NCBI GenBank assembly: GCA_025677815.1
Contig: JAIXMP010000083.1
Location: 1-24,289, forward strand
Origin: Phascolomyces articulosus
Taxonomy: Eukaryota > Mucoromycota > Mucoromycetes > Mucorales > Lichtheimiaceae
DNA length: 24,289 nt
Reading direction: 5' to 3'
Part shown: positions 1 through 9,254 of the stretch, piece after piece
Layout of the letters: each line of letters opens with the position of its first letter
Position numbering within the stretch: the first letter of the stretch is position 1
Position numbers and translations under genes: made by a program
The notes under the pieces: generated by a model
Told to the model about the DNA's origin: nothing
Seen by the model: only the letters and a program-made list of their open reading frames with translations
Database searches by the model: none

Positions 1-1056
1 TCTGTAACTTCAAAACAAATAAAGAAAAAATGGTAACACAATCTATATCAGTACTAGCTGAAGAATAATGTCCCATTAATAAATTGTGTCCCCTATAGTG
101 AAATTTTTAAATTTTAAATTCAGCTGAGATAATCATATTTGTAGCATCAATATAATAGTAAGTGAAAGATTGATAAAGAAAAAAGCTATTTTTTATATAG
201 TAAAAAAAATATATTATAAGTAAATCTTTTATATAAAAAAAGGTAATGATAGATCTTTTGAATCATTAATAATACCTTCAGAATTGTGCCAATCCTTTTT
301 ATAGATTAATAATTTGTAATTTCTAAATCATTTTATATAACAGCAAAAAAACATACATACATAACTACTAAACAGAACACTATACTACTATACTACAAGG
401 AATAAAACTTATAGTTAGCTTCTTTTCAACCAAGGAAAATAGTTAGGAATTGTTATAGATATATATATATATATATATAGTTAGATAGAGTATAGTAGAT
501 AATAAGTAGGGTAAAAGGATAAAATAAAAACATATTATATGTGATATATATAAGCTTAACATCTTATTTGATATAGATAATAGAATCTTAGAAGTAAGGA
601 CATTATATCTTATATAAAGTATTTTGAGATTTTTATATAAGAATAATAAATACCTTTTCTTGCTCATTTTTTATAATATAATATAATAATATGTAATAGT
701 GTAATACAGTGTGATACTATGATGTTATAAGAATATATAAGACTTACTTTAAACTTCTGTGTACCTCTTTTTTTTTTTTTTTTTTTGAAATTCTATTTGA
801 AATTGCTAAAAGATGAATTCTTATATCAGAGAGAAATTAATCAATAAAAAGAATAAAAGGAGATGAGATAAGTTAATGAGACCTATAAATAATGAACTAA
901 AGTTAATTAAGATAAAAAAAATAATCTCTCTATTTATAAGAAAATGTTCATTATAGATGGACTACTACAACTTGTATATTATAATATAATATTAGAATAT
1001 AGATTGCATCATTTAGATTATATATTATGAGGACAATATATTTAACATAGACTGTA
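1..1056. other. AT-rich flank without recognisable genes
   Basis: Very AT-rich DNA with TA dinucleotide runs (near 461-478) and a T tract (near 769-786). The only open frame of note (minus strand, 443-667) is a low-complexity Ile/Tyr/Leu string, as expected from AT-rich sequence. I see no splice-linked coding signal, tRNA or rRNA here. Confidence 0.6.
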
Positions 1057-1110
1057 CACTGGAAAAAAGGGGGGTTTTCACAAGAATTTCACAATTGTGA
1101 TATTCTTGTG
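1057..1110 (+). repeat. Left terminal inverted repeat and subterminal region of CACTA element 1
   Basis: Starts CACTGG, followed by an A6 and G6 run, then a subterminal segment with the 12-bp palindrome TCACAATTGTGA at 1089-1100. The first 18 bases match the inverted right end (positions 19684-19701) at 16 sites and resemble the start of the second element at 22670. Confidence 0.75.
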
Positions 1111-1561
1111 AGATATCAACTAGTCAAGTATGTTTCACCAAAATTTCATTACTTTCTTGATATTTCAAATATTATAGAGATCTCATAAGAATTTCATTAC
1201 TTTTTAAATTTCTATAAATTATTATTGAAGCACTTTTGTACTGTTCATCAATATTGCTTTATATAATATATGCTTTTAATATTATATATTGTAAGATTAT
1301 TGACCATAAAAGAATCAAATAAAAATAGCCATTGTTCAATAGCATCATTTAAACTAATTAGTTTTGACATTTTAAATTTAAAACAGTTCTATTAATTTAT
1401 TTATTACATACTTGTAAATACTAACTATTATAGTGTTGTACTTAAATATATATAAAAATCATCAAAAATCTATAGCAATATTATACTTGTATTTATATCC
1501 TTCTAATATAAAACATAGTAAAGATCAGATATATAAAACATATAAAAAATAAATGACTTTA

Positions 1562-2450
1562 TTAAAAAAAATACTCCTTAACAACACGAGTTCTAACTTT
1601 TTTGGCACACTGTTGTACCTGTGCAGGAGTGATATCATCATCACTCCATGCATTGTCATCTGAGCTGCTTTCATACTCTTCTGGCTCTTCTGGCCCTTCC
1701 CAGTCAATCTCATCTTCCTCCTCGTCTTCCTCCTCATCTTCCTCTTCATTTTTCACTTCGCCTTTTTCCTCCTCATCATTGAAACTAAAAGATTCCTCAT
1801 CCCATAAAGAGACAGGATCCATTGGCAGACTTGCCAAACTGCATCCAAAGTACTTGCACAGTTCAAAATCATTCTTCCACTGGTAGGCACCTTTTCTCCT
1901 ATAATATGTTGGGAATGTCACTTTAGAACACAGTATCATCCCAATTTATTGAAAATCAGTCATCAAAATAACATATTTTACATACCATTTTCTTGCCAAG
2001 TAGCAAACCAATGCAGGATCATCATTATATGCCATACCCATAAAATTATCCTATACTATATAGTAAGAATAACTGCCGCTTAACATTTCCTTCACCATAT
2101 TTAATGTAGCATTAATGTAAACCATCAAATTCAGAAAATATAACATCAACAGTAACGGCAACAACAATAATAGTATTAACACTTACTCTTTACGACGCGC
2201 CAGCTTTGCATCACCATCTAGCTCATCATCTGACTCATTATCTGACTCATCATCAGTAGTGGTGCTTCTATTATTTTAAATTGAAATTTAATACAAGGTT
2301 ATGCAACAGCAACGTATATTGAATACATCAATAGTCTTACTATACTTACTCACAGGAACGTAGTTGTTTATTTGGAGGAAAATCATCCTCGTCATCCAAA
2401 TGATGACGTTTGATGGCAAGGTTCATTTTTATGTTGGTTACAGTAGTCAT
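1562..2450 (-). CDS. Acidic protein of unknown function, four exons, CACTA accessory gene (one in-frame TAG)
   Basis: Proposed exons, in coding order: 2450-2350, 2267-2187, 2078-1986, 1898-1562. Donors are GTAAGT, GTAAGT and GTATGT, all acceptors are AG, and all three introns are phase 2. The total is 612 nt (204 codons with the TAA stop). The N-terminus is basic then acidic (KRHH-LDDEDD), exon 2 is Asp/Glu/Ser-rich, exons 3-4 hold a core NDDPALVCYLARKW-RKGAYQW, and exon 4 is dominated by Glu/Asp runs, suggesting a nuclear or chaperone-like acidic tail. One in-frame TAG lies at 2051-2053. A paralogue with the same four exons and phases lies at 23239-24041 in the second element, so the gene model is well supported. 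I do not recognise the family. It is transcribed away from the transposase. By position it could be a TnpA-like accessory factor, but that is inference. Confidence 0.72.
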
Positions 2451-2920
2451 TGTTAATATGAAAAAGCAAAAAGTAAAAGATAGATGTTAATAAGAAATAC
2501 AACGACAAAAAAAAAGTTCTTATATACCATCCATATTACCATTTATGAATGTTTTCAATGCATCAAAAGTGGAAATTCGTGTTACTTAGAACTGTGTTTT
2601 TTTTTTGAACTAGTCTGACCAATGATGATGATGGTGATATGATGAATGGAGTGGTTATATAGAAAGTTGCCTAAAATATTAAAATGTAAAAAAAAAAATC
2701 AATGGCATATATAATTACTCTTATAGGTGATAGTATGTCCTTGGATTGTCGGTTATGTGTTTAAGTCGAAATCTTGATGGTCAAAAAAACCTAAAATATA
2801 ATGTATTCATGTGTATCACAAGCACTGCCATAGAATATTAATAAGTAGGGCATATCACGCTAGCCCTTGCTTTTTATACTCATATTTAACTTCTTTCACT
2901 TATAACAATTTCAATTTGAA
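2451..2920. promoter_or_regulatory. Divergent intergenic region between accessory gene and transposase
   Basis: The 470 bp between two divergent start codons hold no convincing ORF. The stretch 2528-2581 is strongly similar to 24128-24178 in the second element, including 20 identical bases at 2562-2581 and 24159-24178 (ATCAAAAGTGG...TTCGTG). A TATATAG box-like motif lies near 2657. Conservation of non-coding DNA between diverged copies suggests promoter or 5' UTR function for both genes; this is inference. Confidence 0.5.
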
Positions 2921-4266
2921 ATGTCTTCTGTAAAACCTTCTGCAAAGAATCGAAAACTTTGCCCTTGTGATGATTGCAAGAACCTTGCCAAATATATGCA
3001 TTATCAACTTCTAGGCACTATTCATAATCATTTAAATTTACAAGAAGTAGTAAGTTTTGAATTTGATTATTTTCAGTTATGAATGTTATACTTATTTCTT
3101 CATTCAGAGAAAAGCTAAAGAAAATGCGCTCCAAAGAATTGTAGAAACTGATCATATAGAAACAATGGAAATGGAGGGTAAGCAATAGCAATAGATAAAG
3201 TTATAAAGAAAAAAAATAGAATTTAGTCTAACAACACAATCTTTAGTTCCTCAAACAGACCAGACTCCAGTTGAAACAGATTTGGATAATGGTGAGATAT
3301 TTCTCTCAGAGAATATGTTGCCTGCAGCAGAAGTCGAGTTTGAGCAAAACGAATCATTTGATAATGATATGGAACAAGGCACTGACCCAGTTGCCATAGA
3401 TATTGATGATGAGAATAATGGTAAATTTTATTAAATTTTATAATAATGAATAAAAAAAAGGAATAAATGAAAAAGGCTAATAATAATAAAAAAAGCTCCA
3501 ACTATGGAATTACTGTATTTATTTATGGCAGTTTTCATGCTACTTTTCCATACCTTTTTCCTTAGCAACAAGGCTTCAACTATTTTACTTCAATTTTTTA
3601 ATCATCTACTTGCTGCCCTTGGCCATGCTTATCGCTTTAACACCACACCAGACACCATCAAAAAACAATTAAACTTCGATTTGTTAACAGATTCACTTAC
3701 CTGTTATGCCGTTTGTCCCAGTTGCCACACACTCTACCATCATTCTTCCAAAATACTACCTTCTTGTCTCGCAGAACAATTTCCTCATCACCTAATCCCT
3801 ACAAATCATTTCTGCTGCAACACCACCTTTTCAACTTCTCCACCTCATGAATTCGCATATAATCCTTTAATCTCCAGTCTTCGTCATATTATTAGCCGGC
3901 CTAATTATATTGACGATGCTGAAAGCTGGCGTAACTGTAATATACCTGATGATATGCTTTTTAATATCTATGACGGTCGTGTTTGGAAAGAATTCACTGC
4001 CAACACTACACCACCATCTGCAGCAGCACCATGAACCGAACACCTTGCCTTGCTCACCTTGAATATCGACTGGTTTGAACCTTTCAACAAGGGATCGTCA
4101 TAATATTCCTGTGGAGCAATTTATCTAACTATAAATAACATTTCATGTAAGCACCGTTTCAAGCAAGAAAATGTGATTCTCATTAGCATAATGCCCAGCC
4201 CTACAGCGTCTCACACTTATGAACTAAATAATTACCTAAACCCACTTGTTGACGAACTTAAAACGT
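2921..4266 (+). pseudogene. CACTA transposase (tnp2/Transposase_21), 5' part, split by LTR insertion
   Basis: Exons 2921-3049, 3108-3177, 3247-3420 and 3496 onward, joined by GTAAGT, GTAAGC and GTAAAT donors and AG acceptors, give one continuous frame (phases 0, 1, 1). The N-terminus has a CPCDDC cysteine cluster (residues about 14-20). Exon 3 is acidic. Exon 4 has a CYAVCPSC zinc-ligand-like motif, then the typical tnp2 stretch with NIDWFEPF and NYLNPLVDEL. In-frame stops are TGA at 4032-4034 (probably CGA) and TAA at 4101-4103 (probably CAA). The coding frame runs straight into the LTR element at 4267 and resumes at 15023. The transposase would bind the element ends and cut DNA in the nucleus. 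The start is chosen because it is the first ATG that splices in frame. Confidence 0.8.
4263..4266. repeat. Target site duplication ACGT, left copy
   Basis: ACGT directly precedes the LTR start (TGTTGCCC) and is repeated at 15019-15022 directly after the other LTR. Removing the element plus one copy restores the transposase codons ACG-TTG in frame. Confidence 0.9.
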
Positions 4267-5342
4267 TGTTGCCCTGATATTTGGTTTGGTGGTAATTTAG
4301 TGGTGATGAAAGTGTGAACACAATATGTGTTGCTTGTAAGATAGATAATAATTTATGATATGATAATTGAGTGTAAACACCAAAATGTGTTAATCAGTTA
4401 CATATATTTAATGATATTGAGTAACAGGGCTTTTGGTGAGCAACACGATGTTACTAATAAGATTTGTTTCTTATAATTACAATTCTTATAGCAACTAAAG
4501 TTTTTATATATCAGTTCGTGATATTTAGTGAGCACCAGTAATATTAACGTATATTACACCGATTAAAGCAACAGATATCAATACTAATGTTTTAAGCAAG
4601 TATCTGTTTATATGTGATTATACAGCTATATTAGCATGGATTCTTTAGGCCACAGTAAAATATATAATACGAATAATATATGATATATAATTGAATTATC
4701 GTTTGAAGTATAAAAAATGTATAACAAGTGAAGCTTGGATTAGCAGTTCTTGTTATTTCAAAAGAGTAACTTGTGTAGTATGTTACTATATGATATAATC
4801 CTTGATATAATGTCTTGAATTCAATGATAATAGTCAAAGTCAGGTATGTTACTTCCGACTGGTAATGATAATAGAATAAGGATCAGGAATGTTACGTCTG
4901 TCCTATATTGAAATGTGAAGCTTTCTTTAAGCTACAGTAAAATTAAAACAAGCCAGTTCGGTCTTGAGTGAATCAATACTCTTAAAATTTATATATATGA
5001 TAAAGAGAAGTATAATTGATTGATTTTATTTCAGATACAAAATAGTGGGGTATTTATATGTTTTCCAATAATTAAATATTTCTATCCTAAGTAACAACAT
5101 GTGAAGATACTGCAGTTGCTACGAGATACTGTGGTAATAGATGAATATCCAATAATAATATAATGTGTTGAATAAGTGATAATTATATTTATAAATATGT
5201 TGCTGCGGTTTGTATGTATCTCTTGTTAATTGGAAGATACCAAAAGGTAAGATAATCCGATATTGTCACAGTAACAGTATTTATATATAGAGTTGTTTCG
5301 TAGTAATAATGGTAATAACTGCGTTCTTTCTGGGGGGTTACA
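4267..5342 (-). repeat. 3' LTR (left copy), 1076 bp
   Basis: In element orientation it begins TGTAACCCCCC and ends GGGCAACA. By eye it differs from the right LTR at five positions, all G versus A on the plus strand (4435, 4518, 4636, 5045, 5114, approximate), plus one missing G near 5323, so it is about 99.4% identical. A short open frame inside (4631-4837) is also present in the other LTR and looks like AT-rich noise. Confidence 0.93.
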
Positions 5343-5357
5343 CATTCCTCGGCCTCC
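5343..5357 (-). other. Putative polypurine tract next to the 3' LTR
   Basis: Read on the minus strand, the bases just before the 3' LTR are GGAGGCCGAGGAATG, purine-rich but interrupted by CC. This is the expected place for plus-strand priming. The match is only moderate. Confidence 0.45.
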
Positions 5358-5408
5358 GTAAAAGATGGTCCCACATCGTCATTTTGTTAGTCTCTTTTGG
5401 TAAAGCTT

Positions 5409-5870
5409 GGATCGTAAAAACACTCTGTATTTGCATCGGTGTTTCCATCCTTTGATGATATTTTTGTAGATATAGTGTTAAAGTAAAACTTGGATCATAA
5501 AAACACTCTGTATTTGCCTCGGTGTTTCCATCCTTAGTTGATATTTTTGTAGATATGGACTAGATCGTAAAATCACTCTGTATGTGTCGGTAATCCCATC
5601 AATTGTATTATAGATCGTAAGATGCTCTGTGTGTGTTGGTAGTCCCATCAATGTACTTCCTGATCATAAGATGCTCTGTATGTGTCGGTGATTCTTTTAG
5701 TTTAAATTATATTGATGTAGATATGTATTTAGTAAATCACTCTGTATGGTTCGGCTATCCCATCATTTGTACTCATTGATTGTAAGATACTCTGTATATA
5801 TCGGCAATCTCATCATTATACTTATTGATCGTAAGATACTCTGTTAGTGTCGGTGATTCCATCCATTCCT
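5409..5870 (-). repeat. About eight imperfect tandem repeats in the retrotransposon 3' region
   Basis: A core like GATCGTAAGATACTCTGTAT followed by GTGTCGGTGATCCCATCA (plus strand) recurs with starts near 5409, 5493, 5563, 5613, 5662, 5730, 5777 and 5826. Spacing varies from about 47 to 84 bp. The first two copies are nearly identical over about 40 bp and share longer flanks; the later ones are shorter. No ORF crosses it. It lies between the last ORF and the 3' LTR. Confidence 0.85.
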
Positions 5871-5877
5871 AATATAT

Positions 5878-6021
5878 AATAAGATAATGATTTTTGATTT
5901 TTGATTTTTTGATTTTTTTGATTTTTTTTTTTTTTGTTAGTTTTTGATATGTATAACACTATAATATATATTTCCTTGACAAATAATAAATATATATGTT
6001 TATTATATATATTAATATTTC

Positions 6022-6052
<31 letters not shown>

Positions 6053-6076
6053 TATAATATATATATATATATATAT

Positions 6077-6108
<32 letters not shown>

Positions 6109-6178
6109 TATAAAATAAAATTATAATTTAAATTCTCTTTCTAAGTCTAATAAAAATGATGATGATGATGATGATGAA
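5878..6178. repeat. Cluster of simple-sequence repeats
   Basis: In order: GATTTTT-type repeats and a T tract (about 5888-5937), AAT repeats and TA repeats (about 6028-6075), TG then AG dinucleotide runs (about 6076-6108), and a GAT run (about 6155-6178). These lie in the retrotransposon's 3' non-coding region and are likely slippage-prone. Confidence 0.85.
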
Positions 6179-6209
6179 GGTGAGGAGGAGAGAAGAAAGA
6201 GACCTAGCA

Positions 6210-6632
6210 TCACCAATGATGCCAAAAGCACAGGTAGTCCAACACCAAGGACTTAGCCTTGTTAATAATTCTGGAGAGCACTTGGCTCTCTAGCCAGTCC
6301 ATTTCGAAGAGGTCAAAGACCCACTGATAATCTTGCTGCTGTTGTTGTTGTTGTTGTTGTTGTTGTGTGGAAGTGGAGAAGGTGGAACTTCACCCCAATC
6401 GTAATATCCATTGGTTCCCAGCCATTCTCGCAGCACCAGGAAGAGGGGGAGTACCCCATCCTTCCACTTCGACCTTATCTTCGTGGGTCGTCCACGGAGC
6501 TGGAACGAAGATATGTTCTTGTTGTTGTTCGTTGCTCCAAGGAGCTGTTATATAAAAGCCTTCCTTTTGAGGAGAGGGGGAGGCGCACATGTTATTGTAG
6601 TTATTGTTGTCAATGATGCTGTTGTTACTCAT
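6210..6632 (-). CDS. Extra ORF downstream of integrase, Asn/Gln-rich, unknown function (one in-frame TGA)
   Basis: The ATG at 6632 is followed by 140 codons to a TGA at 6210-6212, with one internal TGA at 6390-6392 (LRLG-stop-SSTFS, easily TGG to TGA). The N-terminus is Ser/Asn-rich. The middle has two APW motifs (ITAPWSNE, VPAPWTTHE) and Pro/Gly-rich sequence. Then comes a run of about 10 Gln, followed by an amphipathic-looking tail with DYQWVFDLFEMDWLES and IINKAKSLVLDYL. It uses the same frame as pol. There is no signal peptide or clear membrane segment, so it is not a recognisable env. The poly-Gln run coincides with a CAA microsatellite. It could be a real third ORF or a decayed C-terminal extension of pol. 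Confidence 0.45.
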
Positions 6633-6713
6633 ATTGTTAATGTTGTTGATGTTGTTTTTCTTTTCGTATCAAAATCGTTGTCTTTTATATCTTTTTTTTT
6701 TTTTTTTGAATTA

Positions 6714-7232
6714 TTATGTCAATCGTTGAATGGGAATTTCCACATGAGTTACCATTCCTTTCAATTTTCTCGCATCATTCTCTTGTTTATTTTTCATTTT
6801 TGCTCCTTTTCTTTTCCTTCTAGCTCTTTTTGTTGTATTTCGTCTTTCGTCTAATTTCAAATTATCGTTTTGCGTTTTTGTTGATGTGTTGGGCGTCTTG
6901 TTTACTTGCATTGTTCCAGTTTCTTTTGCTGATAAGTCGATCATCTCAATTTTTTCTTGCTGAGGGTCTAATCCTTGGTTATTTATTATGAGATGTGATG
7001 TAGCTTGATAACTTGGTAATCGATATTCAGTATTTGGAAGCTTGTATATTCGTAATCGGTTCCCATGTGTTGGTGGTAGTAGTTCTCCTTCGAGAGTCTT
7101 GAGAATATAGGTTCCACGTTTATTAACTTTATGTACCAAATATATCCCTGACTACATATCTAATAATTTTCCAGTATGTGTATCTGCTATCCAGGTTTGA
7201 TATATTTGCACATGATCTCCAATTTGGAATGG
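6714..7232 (-). pseudogene. Integrase C-terminal (chromatin-binding/GPY-F-like) domain, cut off by stop codons
   Basis: In frame with the integrase core but separated by TGA at 7233-7235 and TAG at 7152-7154. The reading gives FQIGDHVQIY, GKLLDM-stop-SGIYLVHKV, RGTYILKTL and HGNRLRIYKL, matching the usual order of the integrase C-terminal SH3-like/GPY-F region of Ty3/Gypsy proteins. Both stops fit TGG (Trp) codons changed by G to A. A charged Lys/Arg/Asn-rich tail follows, ending with TAA at 6714-6716. Confidence 0.75.
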
Positions 7233-8303
7233 TCATTTAATTTCCTTGTTATTCTGCAATATTTTGGCCTCAATTCTTTTCTTTTGTGATTCTTGTACAT
7301 GTTTGATAGCTGCTGCGGCATTTTTCCTAATGGTCTTGAGTTTATCAACATGCATTAAGAATTGGTTTATTATTGCTTCTTGAGTTGCTGCTTTGTCGAA
7401 TAGATTGTCGATATCAGTTGAACATTGCATTTGTCGATCAAATGGGGTATGTGCTTCTCGTCCGTATACTAGGAAGAATGGTGTCTGTTTCGTCGTTTCT
7501 TGTTTTATTGTTCTGTATGCAAAGAGCAGTGGACTGATGTAAAGATGCCAATCTTGTTTTTCTTCTGCATCTAATTTTCGTAACATTGCATTAACTGTTC
7601 TATGCCATCGCTCAATTCCTCCTTGTGATTGTGGGTGAAAGCTGCTTCCTTTTCTCATTTCAATTCCGTATTGTTCACAGACTGATTTCACAATATTATT
7701 AACATTTTCTTTCCCTCCATCAGTTTGTATGATAGCAGGACAGGAGTGTCTTGTAATAATTTCATTCAAAATAAATGATGATACTTCAGCTCCATTTAGT
7801 CGCTCTAATGGTTTGCTTTCAACATATTTACTAAATATGCAATAGGCTGTAAGTAAGTAGCGAAATCCTGCTCTTGATATAGGGAGATGTTTGACATCGA
7901 TTTGAATATGATAAAAGGGCAAATCATTCGTGGGAATTGGATATAAGATTTCCTTGATTTTTGGCTTTTCTTGTCGTTGACATCGAGGACAAGTTTTGAC
8001 ATACTCCTTAACTTTTTCGGCTAGTTTGTAACAATAATATTTCTGCCTAATTTTTCGGAGTGTATTCTCATATGCAAAGTGTCCTCCAAATGGATGAGTA
8101 TGATAAATGTATAGTGCCTCTTGTAGGGTGTCTTCCGTGAGTAGTATTTTTGGTTTTTCTCCTTGTCGATAAAGTTTTCCTTCTTTGGCAAAATAATTTT
8201 TGCATTGTTTGCGAACGGTCCTTTTCGTGTTGCTATCACAATTTGGGTGATATTCTTGATTCTCGATATAATATTTTAGATTGTTGTAGAGGTGGCTGTC
8301 CAT
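7233..8303 (-). CDS. Integrase (zinc-binding and DDE catalytic domains)
   Basis: 356 codons from an ATG in good context (ACCAACATGG). The zinc-binding domain has His70, His75, Cys105 and Cys108 (HHCC). The catalytic triad is Asp136 (IQID), Asp195 (QTDGG) and Glu231 (GGIERW), with exactly 35 residues between the second Asp and the Glu, as in retroviral/Ty3 integrases. LFAYRTIKQ and PFFLVYGRE are typical of the family. It would insert element cDNA into chromosomes. It shares the frame of RT and RNase H but is separated from them by a stop-rich 288-nt spacer. It ends early at TGA 7233-7235, losing its C-terminal domain. Confidence 0.93.
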   Translation of the reverse strand: MDSHLYNNLKYYIENQEYHPNCDSNTKRTVRKQCKNYFAKEGKLYRQGEKPKILLTEDTLQEALYIYHTHPFGGHFAYENTLRKIRQKYYCYKLAEKVKEYVKTCPRCQRQEKPKIKEILYPIPTNDLPFYHIQIDVKHLPISRAGFRYLLTAYCIFSKYVESKPLERLNGAEVSSFILNEIITRHSCPAIIQTDGGKENVNNIVKSVCEQYGIEMRKGSSFHPQSQGGIERWHRTVNAMLRKLDAEEKQDWHLYISPLLFAYRTIKQETTKQTPFFLVYGREAHTPFDRQMQCSTDIDNLFDKAATQEAIINQFLMHVDKLKTIRKNAAAAIKHVQESQKKRIEAKILQNNKEIK

Positions 8304-8591
8304 GTTGGTAAATTATTATGTGAGATATATTTACAATATGTACATATATATTTCTCACGTGTGTATGTGTAAAGGCGTCTGTGCTTTTAGTGTGTATTGT
8401 TGCATCTATTGTTCTTTGTTGTAGGCGTCGGGTTGCGTGTGTTTATGTTAATGTTGATGCGTTGTAATAGTTTGTTTTGATAATATCTGGTGTGGTGTGG
8501 TGTTGTTATCTAGTGATTGTTGAAATTAAGGTTTGTATTACTGTTTGTATGTCGATCCTTTCTGTTCTTGTGTCATACTGTGTGAATGTGA
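8304..8591 (-). other. Stop-rich spacer between RNase H and integrase
   Basis: Exactly 96 codons long, so the pol frame is kept on both sides, yet it contains eight in-frame stops (mostly TAA). No consensus GT...AG pair was found that would remove it cleanly. It is either a true gap between two ORFs or diverged linker sequence. Confidence 0.6.
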
Positions 8592-9254
8592 CTATTGCTG
8601 TCCTGGATTTTTGTCTTTTGATTGTTGCTGTCTTTTCGTTTTGTACTTTTCGTTATTGTTCGTCGTTTCCTCTTCTTGGTTTTCCATTACTTTGACATCT
8701 TCAAAATTGCCCATTTTAAATCGTAGACATTGGTCAAATTTATCGTTGTTGTTTTCTCCGAATCCAGGTAGTCTGCTGAGGAAGTCCACATTTCGGTTTT
8801 GGTGTGCACTTTTGTAATAAACGTCAAATTCGTATTCGCTCAATAATTCTATCCATCTTGCTATAATTCCAGTAGGTTCTTTTTGGTTCAATATTCCTCT
8901 AAGAGCACTATGGTCACAATATACATCGAACTTGTTTAACAAGAATGGTTTCAGTAATCGAACGCTATATACTAGGCAGGCAGTTTCCAGTTTCGATGCG
9001 GAATAGTTGGATTCTCCTTTTGTGGTTACGCGTGAATGGTAAGAGATAACTCTTTCTTTTCCATTCTCATCCTTCTGTATAAGGGCAGCTCCAAAGGCTT
9101 CTTTTGATGCGTCGACTCGTAGTATAAAAGGCTTGTGGAAGTCCGGTCTTGCTAGGATAGGCGGTGATATAAGAGCGTCTTTCAATTTATTAAAGGCATT
9201 GGTTTCCTTTTCACCCCATGGTTTTGCGTCACTTTTGGTTTGGTTGTATAATAC
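8592..9254 (-). pseudogene. RNase H domain of pol, downstream of an in-frame stop
   Basis: Continues the RT frame after TGA 9255-9257. Reads through the RT-RNase H connection (NKLKDALISPP) into the RNase H fold with LRVDASKEAFGAAL, SASKLETACLVYS, YCDHSALRGIL and NVDFLSRLPG, giving the acidic D, E, D, D catalytic set. It degrades template RNA during cDNA synthesis. The C-terminus is Gln/Asn/Lys-rich and ends at TAG 8592-8594. The first ATG after the break is at 9185, but the domain clearly belongs to the upstream polyprotein. Confidence 0.88.

Noticed and set aside
1602..1886. Ser-rich plus-strand open frame
   Set aside because: It is the antisense of the Glu/Asp-rich exon 4 of the minus-strand gene (GAA/GAG read as TTC/CTC and TCC/TCT). 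The minus gene has a spliced paralogue, so the plus frame is a shadow.
3223..3501. 92-codon minus-strand open frame
   Set aside because: Antisense to transposase exon 3 and its flanking introns, where splicing and frame strongly support plus-strand coding.
4631..4837. 68-codon minus-strand open frame, repeated at 14306-14512
   Set aside because: It lies inside both LTRs, is Ile/Tyr/Thr-rich, has no domain and is duplicated only because the LTR is.
6210..6632. Envelope gene in the retrotransposon
   Set aside because: No signal peptide, membrane segment or cleavage-like site; composition is Asn/Gln/Pro-rich.
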